Shown: piece after piece, positions 50,020-62,021 of the stretch
How positions within the stretch are numbered: position 1 is the stretch's first letter
How the letters are laid out: the number at the start of each line of letters is the position of its first letter
Assembly (NCBI GenBank): GCA_003024785.1
Contig: PUQB01000333.1
Span: forward strand, 211,001 to 275,000
Length of the DNA stretch: 64,000 nucleotides
Direction of reading: 5' to 3'
Source: Selaginella tamariscina
Lineage: Eukaryota; Streptophyta; Lycopodiopsida; Selaginellales; Selaginellaceae
Notes under the pieces: model-generated
Seen by the model: the letters and a program-made list of their open reading frames with translations, nothing else
Told to the model about the DNA's origin: nothing
Databases searched by the model: none
Position numbers and translations under genes: made by a program

Positions 50020-51838
50020 ATGAGCAAAAGAAAGCAACCAGAGCCTGAGGCAGAGAGGGCTGTCGCAGAGGCTCAAAATGAGGAGATGGATGAGCTGATC
50101 CAGGTCGACCCCCTAGGGTTAGCACGACCTGGTTGGCGTGAAATAATGATGGATGCCCTAAACGAACTTCGAGGGGATGTCTTGGGTTGAATGACGAATC
50201 GATAATGTTGCCGTTCGGATTCCAACGAATACGGCAGTGCCAGATGTTCCGCAACCAGACACACGGAAAAAGAAGAAGAAGCATGACTCAGAGTCAGGTT
50301 CCTCTGAATCAGATTCTTCGACGGAAGTAGTTGGTGGAGGTCCCAGTAAATTCAAACCGGTAAAGCCTTCGAATTTCATGGGTTCAAAGGATTACAAGGT
50401 TTTGGATGACTGGTTGTATGATATGGAAAGCTATTTCGAGGCTGCTTCCGTGAGAAAGACAGAAAAGGTTGCATGTGCCAAGCAGTTTCTTAAAGAAGAA
50501 GCTAAGACTTGGTGGCGAATTGTTGAAGGTGAACGTGGATACCGAAACAGCTGGAAGCACATGAAAAAGGAGATCAAAAAGCAGTATATGCCGGATGATC
50601 TCGGTTTGCGATTGCGTGCTGACCTGGCACTTTGTCAACAGGGAGTTCGGGGAAGTCCTATGGACCACGTTTATCGATTCGAAAGTGTACGGCGATTGGT
50701 GCCAAATATGAGCGATGATGAAGCTCGAAGTTGCTTCATGGCTAGCTTGAATGAGAAAACGCGAAGGGAGATCTTAAGGTACAAGCCCACAAGCTATCGG
50801 GAATGTCAAGAGGCAGCTCAAAAGGTTGCTTATGGCATGTCGTTAGAAGACTTGTACAAAGGGGAGGAAGCAAAACCTAAACCAAGGAGGTTTCCTCCAA
50901 AGTCTGGGTTCAGAAGGTTTGATAGGCGACCAGATCAATCGCCATCAATTCGAAGTGCAAGTCCCTTTGTTGGCAGTTCCAAGTTTTCGGACACATCAAG
51001 ACCCACCGGATTTCGGAAACCATTGGCGTTACCACCTCCTCAGCAGACCAAAGGATCGGCTCCAAAGTCTGCTCCCCCGCGTTCCGCAGGCGGGGTCGTG
51101 AAATGTTATAATTGTAACAAGCCTGGTCATTTTGCTAAAGAGTGTCCGGCACCCTCACAACAATCAGGACATTTCAAGGCGATGGTAGAAGAGGAAGTTG
51201 CTGAACCAGAAACGCTTGAAGATCCGGAAGATGAGTCAGAAGAGGTAATGTTGTGCCAGACACAACCTGCCTTATTCGCTATTCAAGACAAAACTGACCC
51301 TTTGCTATATTTGACAGGAAGGATACGAGGGGACCGAGTCCGAATGATGATCGATACTGGAGCAACATACAACTTCATATCGACTAGTCTAGCTCGTCGA
51401 TTGAATTTGGATGTAATAAAGATGTGTGAAATAAAGATCAATTTTGGCAAAGGTTCTCAAAATACTAATAATATAGCAAGGGCAGTTCCTGTCCAAATCA
51501 AAGATTGGAAGGCTAAGCTAGACTTAGTTGTCTTGAATATGACGGGGTTTGACTTTGTTCTGGGTATGGAATGGTTCCATAAACATGTAATCGAAATGAG
51601 GGGTTCCGGAGATAATCGAATCACGCTTGCAGCAGATAAAGAAGCCATTAGAAAAACGACGCTCAGAATGGAAACGCTAACTGATAAGGATTGGAATCCT
51701 ATGTTCCTTACCTTGACTCAGTTGCGTAAAGCAGTTAGACATCGGGAACGTGTGTTTCTTGCAATGGTTTTGGATACTGGTGAAGTCAAAATAGGAGATG
51801 GTCAAGAACATGTTCCGAACCTATTTTGGAAGTCTTGA
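50020..51838 (+). CDS. gag: Gag-protease of the young chromovirus
   Basis: The start MSKRKQPEPEAERAVAEA at 50020 runs to a frame break near 50185. The main frame from 50237 encodes a gag core (LDDWLYDMESYFEAA, AKTWWRIVEGE, KKQYMPDDLGLRLRADLALC), a proline- and serine-rich linker, one zinc knuckle CYNCNKPGHFAKEC and an aspartic protease with MMIDTGATYNFIS and FDFVLGMEWF. It forms the capsid/nucleocapsid and processes the polyprotein. The frame closes at 51836-51838 just before pol, where the continuing sequence ([17 protein letters not shown]) is one frame over. In chromoviruses gag and pol are usually one ORF, so the 50185 and 51830 breaks are probably single-base errors. Confidence 0.85.
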
Positions 51839-54717
51839 ACATGTTTAGGGATGTGTTACCGGAAGATTTGCCGCCTGAGTTACCTCCACGTCGAGCTGTG
51901 GACCACAGAATAGAGGTTTTGCCGGGTTCGTCTCAGCCCCATATCGGTTAAATCCTCAAGAGTTGATTGAATTGAAGAGACAGCTGACGGAATTGGTTGG
52001 TCGAGGACACATTCGACCTAGTCGATCACCATATGGTGCACCGATCTTGTTTGTAATGAAAAAGGATGGTACGATGCGAATGTGTGTGGACTATCGAGCA
52101 CTGAACGCGATAACTATCAAAAACAAGTATCCTCTTCCGCGAGTGGACGACTTGTTTGATAGACTATCAAAAGCAAAGTATTTTTCAAGAATAGACTTGA
52201 GGTCTGGTACCATCAGATTCGGGTAGCAGAGAATGACATTGAGAAGACCGCTTTTCGAACGCGTTATGGATCATTTGAGTTTCTAGTCTTGCCATTCGGG
52301 TTGTGCAATGCTCCAGCAACTTTTTGCACAATGATGGATGATGTGTTTAGAGACTATCTAGACGAGTTCGTGGTGGTGTATATTGATGACATTCTGGTTT
52401 TCAGTTCGACAATTGAAGAACATGTGGAACACTTAGAAAAAGTGTTTCAGAGGTTGAGAGAGAAACCAGTGTATGCTAAAGAAAGCAAGTGCGCATTTGG
52501 TCAAACCAAGATAGATTTCTTGGGACACTTGATCTCAGGTGGGGAGGTTGCCATGGACCCAAAGAAAATTCAAGCTATTACTGAGTGGATGACCTTAAAA
52601 GACGTGCATGAAGTTAGATCATTTCTTGGTCTGACAGGGTATTACCGAAGATTCATAAAGGGTTACTCGAAATAGCGGCCCCATTGACAGATCTTACGAA
52701 GAACATTCCATGGCATTGGACTCCAGAGTGCCAACGTGCATTCGTCAAACTCAAAGAGGCTATCTCTTCTGAGCCAGTTTTGCAGTTGCCCATCTTTGAA
52801 GATCCCTTTGAAGTAGAATGTGACGCTTCCGACTTTGCAATTGGTGGTGTATTGCAACAAAAGGACATCCAGTGTCCTTCTCGAAGAAGTTAGATGCCGC
52901 GCAAACTCGATGGCCTACTCACGAAAAGGAGATGTATGCTATTGTTGCTTCCTTGGAGTATTGGCGTCATTATCTTCCAAGTCATGGCACTGTGGTTTGG
53001 ACAGATAGTGTAACTCTAAGGTATTTTGAAACGCAGCCGAAGCTATCACCAAAGTATGCTAGATGGCAGCAGAAGTTGGCACGATTTCAGCCTGAAATCA
53101 GACATAAGGCGGGAAAGGACAATGTGGTAGCTGATGCACTCAGTAGAAAGGGTCATCTTCGTATTATGTCAGCACCCGTGTCAACTTTGGTGGATGAATT
53201 TGTGACGGCGTATCCTCAGGACAAGTTTGCTAAGGAAGCTTTGAGCCTGGTGGCAAAGAGGAAACAAGTTCATCAATTACGAAGAGATGGTAATATTCCA
53301 GCAGGAATAGAAAGTCGAATGGATGCACTCAAACAGGCCCATTTTGCAGTACGAGATGGAGTTCTTTATTATAAAGAAAAGAGACTCTATGTTCCAGAAG
53401 GGACATGGAGGGAGAGGCTATTAAGAGAGCATCACGACGTTCCTTTGGCAGGATGGTGGAAGGCACAAGTTGGCTTTGTTGAAACAGGGATTCTATTGGC
53501 CGGGTATGATAGACGATGTTGCCAAGTATGTCAAGACATGCCCCACATGTCAACAAGTAAAAGTCGTCGCAAAAACGAGCTGGGAAGTTACAATGTATAC
53601 CGATTCCAGAGCGGCCATTTCAAAGTGTTACTTTGGACTTTATCATGGGATTGCCAAAATCTTGTGGTTTCAATGCTCATGGTGGTCGATCGATTTTCAA
53701 AGGTTGCTCATTTCATTCCAACTGTAGAGACAGTGAATGCAAAACAAGCAGCAAAGTTGTTCTTCCACGAAGTCGTAAGAGTGCGAGGGCTACCGGAAAC
53801 GATGATCTCAGACGGGATCCTCGATTTACTGGCAAGTTTTGGGGAACGTTGTTCAAGCAATTTGGGACGATGCTGAGTTTAGTACGCTTACATCCACAAA
53901 CGATGGTCAACGGAGAGGGTAAACCGACAAGTCGAGGACTATCTCAGATGCTATGTTCAAGGTGATCAACTTGATTGGGCTGAACACTTAGATATGGCTG
54001 AGATATGTTACAATAACTCGATGCACACTGCAATCGGATGTAGCCCGATGGAAGTGTTAACTGGGAATAAGGGTGGTATTCCTCAGAGTATGGTGTTACC
54101 GAAAGACGATAGCAATCGAGTTCCATCTGTAGCAGAGTTCACGGGACAATTGTATCGAACATGGGAAGCTGCTCGTCAAGCGATGGCTGCAGCTCAGGAA
54201 AGGTATCGTCAGCAGTACGATAAACATCGGCGGGATGTAGAGTATCAGGTTGGGGATATGGTATTGTTGAGTACCAAAAACCTGAAGGTTCCAACGACTC
54301 TTTCGAGGAAATTTCTATCGCACTACATAGGTCCATACAAGGTGGTGAAGCAAGTAGGGAAAGTGGCTTATGAGTTGGATCTTCCTCCGGAGTTGGGAAC
54401 AATACACAATGTGTTTCATGTCAATTTGCTCGAGCCATTCCACAAGATGAGAAACATCCGCAGAGATATGAAAGCTTACGTCCGCTTCCTGAGCTGGTCG
54501 GCGATATGAAGGAGTTCGAAGTTGAGTCGATATTAGATGCAAAGGATATTAAACGCCGAGGGACGCGAAACGTAAACGAGAATATCTTGTCAAGTGGAAG
54601 GGTTACCCGGCGTGCGAGTCGACATGGGAACCATTGGATAATCTACAGAACGCGATGGAGATAGTGAAGGAGTTTGAGGCAAGGTCTCAAACTGTTAGTA
54701 ATGATGATAAGGAATAA
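51839..54717 (+). CDS. pol: Pol of the young chromovirus with chromodomain
   Basis: [42 protein letters not shown] and the catalytic YIDDILVFS. RNase [25 protein letters not shown]. Integrase zinc region: HHDVPLAG and [10 protein letters not shown]; core: [31 protein letters not shown] module: [20 protein letters not shown] and [10 protein letters not shown]. Chromodomain at about 54560-54690: [20 protein letters not shown], stop at 54715-54717. All catalytic motifs are intact, but the reading shifts by one base at several points (about 51935, 52205, 52670, 52868, 53460, 53570, 53820, 53910 and 54500). The near-identical LTRs argue these are mostly consensus errors or very recent. Confidence 0.85.
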
Positions 54718-55076
54718 AGCAAGTCTTTATTTCTTATTAACCAAGGGGCCGGCAACAACACTAACTAGAGGCCTCCTATATAAATTCTAGTTAAATAAAG
54801 AAATTAACCAGTGTTGTGTGCGTCGGGTGACAGACTTTGCAGACGTGCAAAAGGTCTCCAAATGACTTCATGTCGCAGGTGGTGCCTCCGGCAGCTGGGT
54901 TTACGACTCAGTGAACGACGGTTCTGAAGTACTTGGTTTCGCGTAATGCAAGGGGGGTAATAAAACTTATGTGAACTTTTGGCTGACTCCACATAGAGTG
55001 ATATGTTAGTTTTGGTTAATTTTTTCTAACATTATCTAGTCTTGGAGTTGGACGTCAACGAGGACCGTTGACATTT

Positions 55077-55092
55077 TCAAAGGCGGGGAGTG
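55077..55092 (+). promoter_or_regulatory. Polypurine tract
   Basis: CAAAGGCGGGGAGTG immediately precedes the 3' LTR, the expected position and composition of the plus-strand primer. Confidence 0.7.
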
Positions 55093-56059
55093 TGTCATAG
55101 TTTTTACTATGACTCGACCCTTTAACTTTGGGGTTTGACTGTTGTTACCTACCGAGTTGTGTGGCGAACCCTAGTTGTAGTGAGAAACAGCCCCGCTTAG
55201 TGCACTTAGGTGTTTAGGGGTAGTCCGGCCGGCTGTCACTAGGTACCTCGAGAAACTCTAGGCGAAGGTAGTACTTACCCTCTAGAAAACTCTCCCCCAG
55301 TTTGACGTATTTTCCGTTAAATATAGCTTGTCAAAAAGGGTTAGGGACACCCCTAGGGTTGACCTAACCCTAGGGTTGCCCTAACCCCACGCCCTAATAC
55401 CCCCCCCTAGGGGTTAGGTTTAGGGTTAGGTTAGGACAACCATTTTCTCTAAGGGCTGGCATTTTTGTGCCAGCCCACTTACTCATTTAGGTAAACAGGG
55501 GGGGGGGGTCCGTCACATAAATAAGGTAGAGTATGTAGTGAGGCTTCCTGGGTTCAAAAGAGAGCTCGTTAACCTCCTACCGGTGCAAGCTAAGCTTGTG
55601 TCGTCAAGGTGCAACCCTCTGTTGTGCCGCCCAAACTTCCACACGACAGGGGTACAACCCACCCTAGGGTTAGACTATCCTTATCGTTGGCAGGATCTTG
55701 CCTTTGAGACAAGGGCACGTCACTTCCAAGGAGTTAGCCAGATTCCTTGGTCCGAAAACCTGCTCGCAAGCTCAAAGGTATTGCCCGAGTTCACGTTCCG
55801 CAGAACTAGTGGTTGAGGCCTTGCTCCGGCCGCCTCAACCACGCCAAGCTAGGAACAACACCTATAACTCGGCCAGTCCGTGCATCCTGATTCACAAGGT
55901 GAGTCTCGTTCGTGGACTTGGTCAGTTAGGGTTTAGTTCCTAAGGGTTGGGTTCCTAATACGGGTTACTTTACCAGATTCCGTGGGGTTTCCAGAGAGGG
56001 GATTCCAGGGTTGGCACCTGGCAAGCCGCCTTTTGTGGCACCAGGTAAAAACTCTGACA
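55093..56059 (+). repeat. 3' LTR of the 48.7-56.1 kb chromovirus
   Basis: Direct repeat of 48729-49694, TGTCATAG ... AAAACTCTGACA, 967 bp. Confidence 0.93.
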
Positions 56060-57260
56060 CAAACTTTGCAAGGTCTCCAAGTAACTTTTGAAGGTGGTGC
56101 CTTCGGCAACTAAGCTTGCCGCTTAGTGAACGACATTTTTGAAGTACTTGGCTTCACTTAAACGCAAGGGGGTAATAAAACTTGTGAACTTTTTGCTGAC
56201 TCCGCATAGAGTGATTAGCATTAGTTTTTAATTAATTTTTTCTAACCCAGTCTAATCTTGAAGTTGGACGTCAACAAGGATGTTGACATTTTTAAATCCG
56301 GGGAGTGTGTCATAGTTTTTATTATGACTCGACCCTTTATTTGAAGGTTAATTGTTGTTACATATTGGATTATGTGATGAACCCTAGATGTAGAAGAAAC
56401 ATGCCCGCATAGTGCACTTGAGTATCTAGTGATGGTCCGACCGAGTGTCGTTGGGTATTTACAAGAAACTCTAGGCGAAGCTAGCACTTCTATTTAGAAA
56501 ACTCTCCCTTTGTTGACGTTCCAAGTTAGGTTGTATAGCTTGTCAAAAAGGGTTAGGGACACCCCTAGGGTTGACCCAACCTTAAGGTTGCCCTAACCCA
56601 TGCCCTAATTCCCCCCCTCTAGGGGTTAGGTTTAGGTTTAGGTTAGGCATCTCATTTTCATTAAGGGCTAGCATTTTTATGCCAGCCCACTTACTCAATT
56701 AGGAAAATGTGGGGGGGGGGGGGGGGGGGTCCTCTGTCACATAAACAAGGTAGAGTATATGTAGTGAGACCTCATGGGTTCAAAAGAGAGCTCGTTATCC
56801 TCCTATCAGTGCAAGCTAAGCTTGTGTCGTCAAAACACAACTCTTCGTTGTGCCGCCCTAACTTCTACACGATAGGGGTACATCCCACCTTCGTGTTAAC
56901 CTACCCTTATCGTTGGTAGGATTTCACCCTTGTGACCGGGTACATAACGTCTAAGGAGTTAGTCAATTCTTGGGACTGTTAACCCGCTTACAAGCTTGGA
57001 AGGATTACCCAAGTTTACGTTCCACAAGACTAATGATGAGGCCTTGCTCTAGCCGCCTCATCCACACCAAGCTAAGAACGATACTTGCAACTCGGCTAGC
57101 CCACACATCCTAACTCATGAGGTGAGCCACTGGGGGTATGAGTTCCTAAGTGACGGGTTCCTAACATGGGTACTTTACCAGATAACGTGGGGTTTTCAGA
57201 GGGATTCCAGGGTTGGCATTTGGCAAGCCGCCTTCATGGCACCAGGTAAAAACTCTAGCA
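56060..57260 (+). mobile_element. 3' end of an older related element: 3' UTR plus LTR
   Basis: 56060-56307 aligns with the 3' untranslated part of the young chromovirus (about 54835-55092), including GGGGTAATAAAACTT and the polypurine GGGGAGTG. It is followed by an older LTR, 56308-57260 (TGTCATAGTTTTTATTATGA ... AAAACTCTAGCA), with a pure G run at 56710-56730. The rest of that element is absent. The arrangement suggests unequal recombination between family members or insertion of the young element into the old one. Confidence 0.75.
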
Positions 57261-58710
57261 AGAGGTGTTTAAATACTTCCTCCTTATTAGCATAAGCCTA
57301 GCTTATGTTATTAAGGCACACCTTTTGTGCCGCTCTACGTAAGGGTATGTCACATCTTAAGGGTAACCTACCCTTAGCATTGGCAGATCCACACTAATGT
57401 GCTCGAGTATGTCACATTCAAGGGGTTGCTTAACTCCTTTCGTTTGGTAACCCATTTACACAACTAAGAGGTCTTGTCAAAGTACATGTTAGTTTAAAGG
57501 TTGAGACTTGTTTCCAACTTTTTCCTTTATGCAAAGCTAAGAGTAGCACTCACAACTAGACAAGGCACTCATCGTAACTCCTAATGTGAATATTGTTTAT
57601 GCTCTTGTCCAATTGTGAGCATAAGATCTTGGTAAGTAGGTTCTCATTACTATGTTCCTGAAGGTTTATAAAGAGGGCTTCTAGGGTTAACATATGTGAA
57701 CCACATTTGTGACACCAAGTGTAGCTCTTAAGTTTGAAGGGTTATGACAAAATAGTCCACGTCTTAAAAATGATGTCACATGAACATGCGACACTAAGTT
57801 AGATGGCACATAGTACTATGCCCAAGGCACGACCTTTGAGGTTGTGTCATGGGTTTAATGTCAAGAGGTTTGATATCCTAGCAATTAAGCATGCTTGTGC
57901 TTACATCATCTTGAGCAAGGTTAGGTGTCATAATTGGGTGTGCTAGCAACCACACTAGTGTTCTTCTTGGAGGTGTATGAATATGTTCAAGGGTTGAACA
58001 ACTTAAACTTATTAACATGAGCTTTTTTTGTGAGGCACTTGCATGGTCACATGCTTAAGATTGTCCAAACCCAGCCTTAGGGGGTTTATCTAATAAAACA
58101 GACGTGTCCACCTATGCCGCACACTCGTGTTCTCATTAAGTACTAGCCTTGGGACTAGAGTATGACTTGGCCACACAAACCCGTGGGTCAGGGTACCCAA
58201 AAGGGGTTGTATTTTTGGATGCTCAAGGTGTAAGTCATGATGTCTTGGTTTTATCACAAGGGTATGTATAAGAAATGTCTTCTTGGTGAGGTTAAGGCAT
58301 AAGCATGTCTAGGTTTCTTTGGGCAAGATCCTAAAGTCTACTCTTTGGGGTTCGGGGATAGTCACAGTAGAAGACTTAGGGTAAGACTTTTATATGGTTA
58401 TGACCTAATGTTACTGATGAAGTTGGGTCTACCTTCTCGCTTGCCACGAGTTGCTAATGCTAAAATTATTTGCATAAAATGGGTACTCTTGGTGCCAAGC
58501 TACTAAAGTTTTTACCTTCAAATTACAAGTTATTCTCGAGCATCTTGTTGGCATATGCGGTGATCATTGCATTCTATGAAACTGAATGCTTATGCTCGCA
58601 TTAGGGTGTTAAGCCTTGGGCATCCGCTCAAGGGAGATTAGGTCTCGTAACTAAGTGTGATGATGTCGTATGACCACTTAGCCACATCCTTTTTAGTTAA
58701 AACTCTAACA
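57261..58710 (+). mobile_element. 5'-truncated long LTR of the same family
   Basis: Begins mid-LTR (AGAGGTGTTTAAATACTTCC), continues through the long-LTR section shared with 17896-18512 and the reverse of 16244-17000, and ends AGTTAAAACTCTAACA at 58710. It shows that the family has a long LTR form with an extra segment absent from the 966-bp young LTRs. Confidence 0.65.
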
Positions 58711-59345
58711 CACCCCACCTCAATTTATCCTTTTTATTTTAAATAAACAACTAAGATATATAAAGTTGTGTATTAAATAGAAAAGCTCTTTAAATTTTTA
58801 GCATATTGCATGGTAATTATGAAACAAGGCATATTCTAAAATCAATTTCAATGTTATAATTATTATATTATATTTGAACAGTAAAGTTAAATGTAATAAA
58901 AGTATAAAACATTATTTTTTCAATGAGAATTAATAGAAAACTTAATCCAATAATAAGTAAAGACACTATTAAAAATAAAGTTAAAGCATGTTTAAAGTCG
59001 AAATGATTAAAATAATATTGAATGAACCTAAAAGTAAAATAAAATATTATGGTTAAAACATTTAGAATACATGTATTGAAAATTCAATAATATTTAATTA
59101 CATTAAAACTTCAAAACATGACAAAAAGAGTAAAATAATACGTATAATCATTTTTATAATAAGTGTAATGAATGTGTTATACACACTATATCATTTCCTT
59201 CCAAAATTAAACAAGCTCGTGCTGACGTGGGAGTGGGGTCAATTTATGAAATAGTACCAGTGAATGTAAATAAAAGAATATGAAGAAATAATATAAGAAT
59301 ATATTATTAGTATATAAATATGTGATTAGCAACATATTAATCCCC
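58711..59345. other. AT-rich upstream region of the oxygenase gene
   Basis: No coding signal. It presumably contains the oxygenase promoter; many TATAAAT-like strings make a TATA call meaningless. Confidence 0.4.
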
Positions 59346-61772
59346 ATGGATCTTTCACATCCAGGACACTACAAGGGCGTAAAAGAACTGGTTGATTCCG
59401 GAGTGAGCAAGTTACCCAGTATATATATTCGCCCACAACACGAGCGCCCATCAAATTCTAAGTCTACTTCAAACTTCCCGGTAATAGATCTCTCTTCTGC
59501 AAATGCTGCTAAGCAAATTGGTCACGCTTGCAAAACATTGGGCTTCTTCCAGGCAAGTAAACAATGTGTGCGTGCGTGTGTGCGCATGTGTAGATATAAA
59601 CGTATATACACTAGCTATATACGTATATTCTGTACATATTTTGAACTAGAAATATGCAACTGTACATATGCACTTCATTATGTTATATGTATTTGATGTA
59701 TGTATGGGATAGGCTATGTCATCTAGGCTTCTCTTTGTTGGTAGTACAGAACTGTGTGATATGTAGGTGTACATGTATGTGTTCGTGTCGAAGTAGAGTA
59801 TGTATGTAGGCAGCTGTGTGTGTGTGTGTGTGTGTGTTGAGACTTGAAGAGAGATAGAGAGTATGTAAAATTAAGCAATAAAACACATAGGATATATTAA
59901 GACATTTAACATCACACACGCATCTATGTCCACACAAACAAACAAGCAAACAATATACAATATATGTATGCACACACACACACAACACTCTTGTTGTAGG
60001 TGATCAACCATGGAGTGCCACATACAACAATGGACAACATGTTATCAGTGGCTCATGAATTTCATAACCTTCCCAATGAGCGTTACTTCTCAACTGATAT
60101 CCGCTCAAGAATGAGATATGCAACCAGTTTTAATGTTGTCAAAGACAAGGTTCATATATATTATGCTAAACACTAATTTAAATAATAAAAATAATTAGTA
60201 TAATATATTTTTTCTCATTAAGGTTCTTAACTGGAGGGACTTTCTTCGACACGATTGTCTCCCATTATCTGAGATGACTGAGCTGTGGCCTGATAAATCT
60301 GCCTCTTATAGGTAAAAACTATATATATAATCGCATGCGTGCGTGTGTTTAGTGTGTATGCTTATACACAAGAAGACACATATAGAATGTGAATCTGTTT
60401 GTGTTCTCTCTCACACACACACACGCACGCACGCACCTCTTGTAAACTGGAAGTTTTGTCATGCTGCAGTCTTGCTACCTATAATTAGTGAAAACTTTGT
60501 ATTGAATCATATTGCTAATCTTATGATATATATACTCCTATACTTGTGCATGATTGTTATAGATAACTTCTGCGCATGTAGAGAGAGAGAAGTATACGTG
60601 CATGTCCTAACCACATCGTCTTATATAACACACACACACACACAAACACATACATATACATACATACATACATACGTATGTGTGTGCGTGTGTGTGTACA
60701 GATAGACAATTTTTATGCCAATAACTGATATTATATGCAGGCAAATCACAGCTGAGTATTCGACCTGTGTTAGAAATCTGGGAACACACTTATTAGATGC
60801 TATCTCAGAAAGCTTAGGCCTGTCTCGAGATTACATTAGCAAGGCATTTGGTGGGCATTCACAGGTGATATAAATAAATCTGTGTTGTGTGTGTGTGTGG
60901 TGTGTGTGGTGTGTGTGTGTGTGTGTATGTATATAGACACACACACACACACAGACAGAGAGAGAGAAAGAGAGAGAGAGAGAGACCCATACAAACACAC
61001 AACGCATAGTTATACTAATATACTATACGGTAGTAATTACATTAGTTAATATGCAGGTTATGGCTCTGAATTATTATCCAGCATGCATTGAGCCAGATCT
61101 TGTGCTTGGCCTTGCCCCACATACAGATCCAGGGTCTACGACAGTACTCATGCAAGATCATGACGTCACTGGTCTACAAGTCCGTCACAATGGAGCTTGG
61201 TACACTGTTGAGCCTGTAAAGCATGCCTTTGTTGTTAATATTGCCGACCAGCTGCAGGTAAATACATACACAGACATGTATATGTGTGTGTATGTAGAAA
61301 GACATATTGGATTAAGTAAACTAGTATTATCTGATGCATATATTGTGAGTAAACTGGTATAGATTAAGTAAACTAGTATTATCTGATGTATATACTGTTT
61401 AGATTAAGTAAACCAGCTGCAGGTAAATACACACAGACGAGTGTATGTGTGTTTATATTAAGTAAACTAGTATTATCTGATGTTTTGCAGATACTTAGCA
61501 ATGATAAATACAAGAGTGCTGAGCACAGGGCCATAGTGAACTACAAACAAGCAAGAATGTCTATTCCAACTGCACTCGGACCGTCATGGGACAGTTTAGT
61601 AAAACCAGCACCCGAACTCGTTGATGAAGATAATCGCCTGCTTTTAAACCTGTACGGTACCAGGATTACATGCTCTCATTGCAAGGCCGTACACTTGAAA
61701 AGCCTGTATTGGATTCCTACAGGATATGAATTGCTTCAAACTCTAGCTCGGATTCCATGTGTGTGTGTGTGA
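59346..61772 (+). CDS. 2-oxoglutarate/Fe(II)-dependent oxygenase (DOXC class)
   Basis: Soluble oxygenase that couples 2-oxoglutarate decarboxylation to oxidation of a small substrate. Exons 59346-59552, 60000-60149, 60223-60311, 60741-60864, 61057-61257 and 61491-61772 join without error to 350 aa. The N-terminal DIOX_N domain has FPVIDLSSANAAKQIGHACK and GFFQ|VINHGVP. The 2OG-Fe domain has APHTDPGSTTVLMQD (His and Asp iron ligands), DVTGLQV, AEHRAIVN (second His ligand) and RMSIPTA (2-oxoglutarate-binding Arg/Ser). The overall form resembles DMR6/flavanone-3-hydroxylase-like enzymes; the substrate cannot be told. Intron 1 uses a GC donor (CCAG|GCAAGT). The C-terminal CVCV is read from a (GT)n run just before the stop. 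The start ATG fits the family's N-terminus. Confidence 0.88.
61244..61490 (+). repeat. Intron 5 tandem repeats with a copied 5' splice site
   Basis: The exon-intron junction sequence ACCAGCTGCAGGTAAATAC (61247-61266) recurs inside the intron at about 61412-61430. ATTAAGTAAACTAGTATTAT occurs at 61311, 61363 and 61457. A local duplication has produced a second potential donor identical to the real one. Confidence 0.8.
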
Positions 61773-61938
61773 GAGAGGGGGGGGGGGAGGGGGAGCGATT
61801 ATAGGTCGCATATCTAAACCTAGGTTAACTATTAGCTAATTTGAAATTTGATAGACGTTAGGATTCCGACGGCTTTGATCAGTTTAATTTTAGTCCTAAT
61901 AGATAAATTTTCGAAGTGGCTAAAGAGATCGGGACCGT

Positions 61939-61990
61939 CCACGTGGCGCATTTCTATTCCCTTTCTGACGTCACACAGACTATATATTGC
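61939..61990 (+). promoter_or_regulatory. BiP core promoter with bZIP-type ACGT boxes
   Basis: CCACGTGG at 61939-61946 and TGACGTCA at 61966-61973 lie just upstream of TATATATT at 61981-61988, 34 nt before the BiP ATG. ACGT-core boxes such as CCACGT are bound by plant bZIP28/bZIP60 in ER-stress response elements of BiP promoters. Here the assignment is from sequence and position only. The space between the oxygenase stop and this ATG is only about 250 bp. Confidence 0.55.
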
Positions 61991-62021
61991 CCTAACGTTC
62001 ATATTTTAATCAAGGGGGAAG

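Larger units (their letters stand above)
48729..56059 (+). mobile_element. Young Ty3/gypsy chromovirus
   Basis: Full structure: 966-bp 5' LTR, primer-binding site, gag-protease, RT-RNase H-integrase, GPY module, chromodomain, polypurine tract and 967-bp 3' LTR. The two LTRs are almost identical by eye, with a handful of differences that are mainly single-base indels. This implies recent insertion. No clear target duplication (ATTAG left, CAAAC right). The right flank is not plain host DNA but the 3' end of an older relative (56060-57260), so the right boundary may be a recombination junction. Confidence 0.92.

Noticed and set aside
59322-59345. Upstream start for the oxygenase
   Set aside because: The frame extends to a GTG at 59322 but the first ATG in frame is 59346, which fits the family N-terminus.
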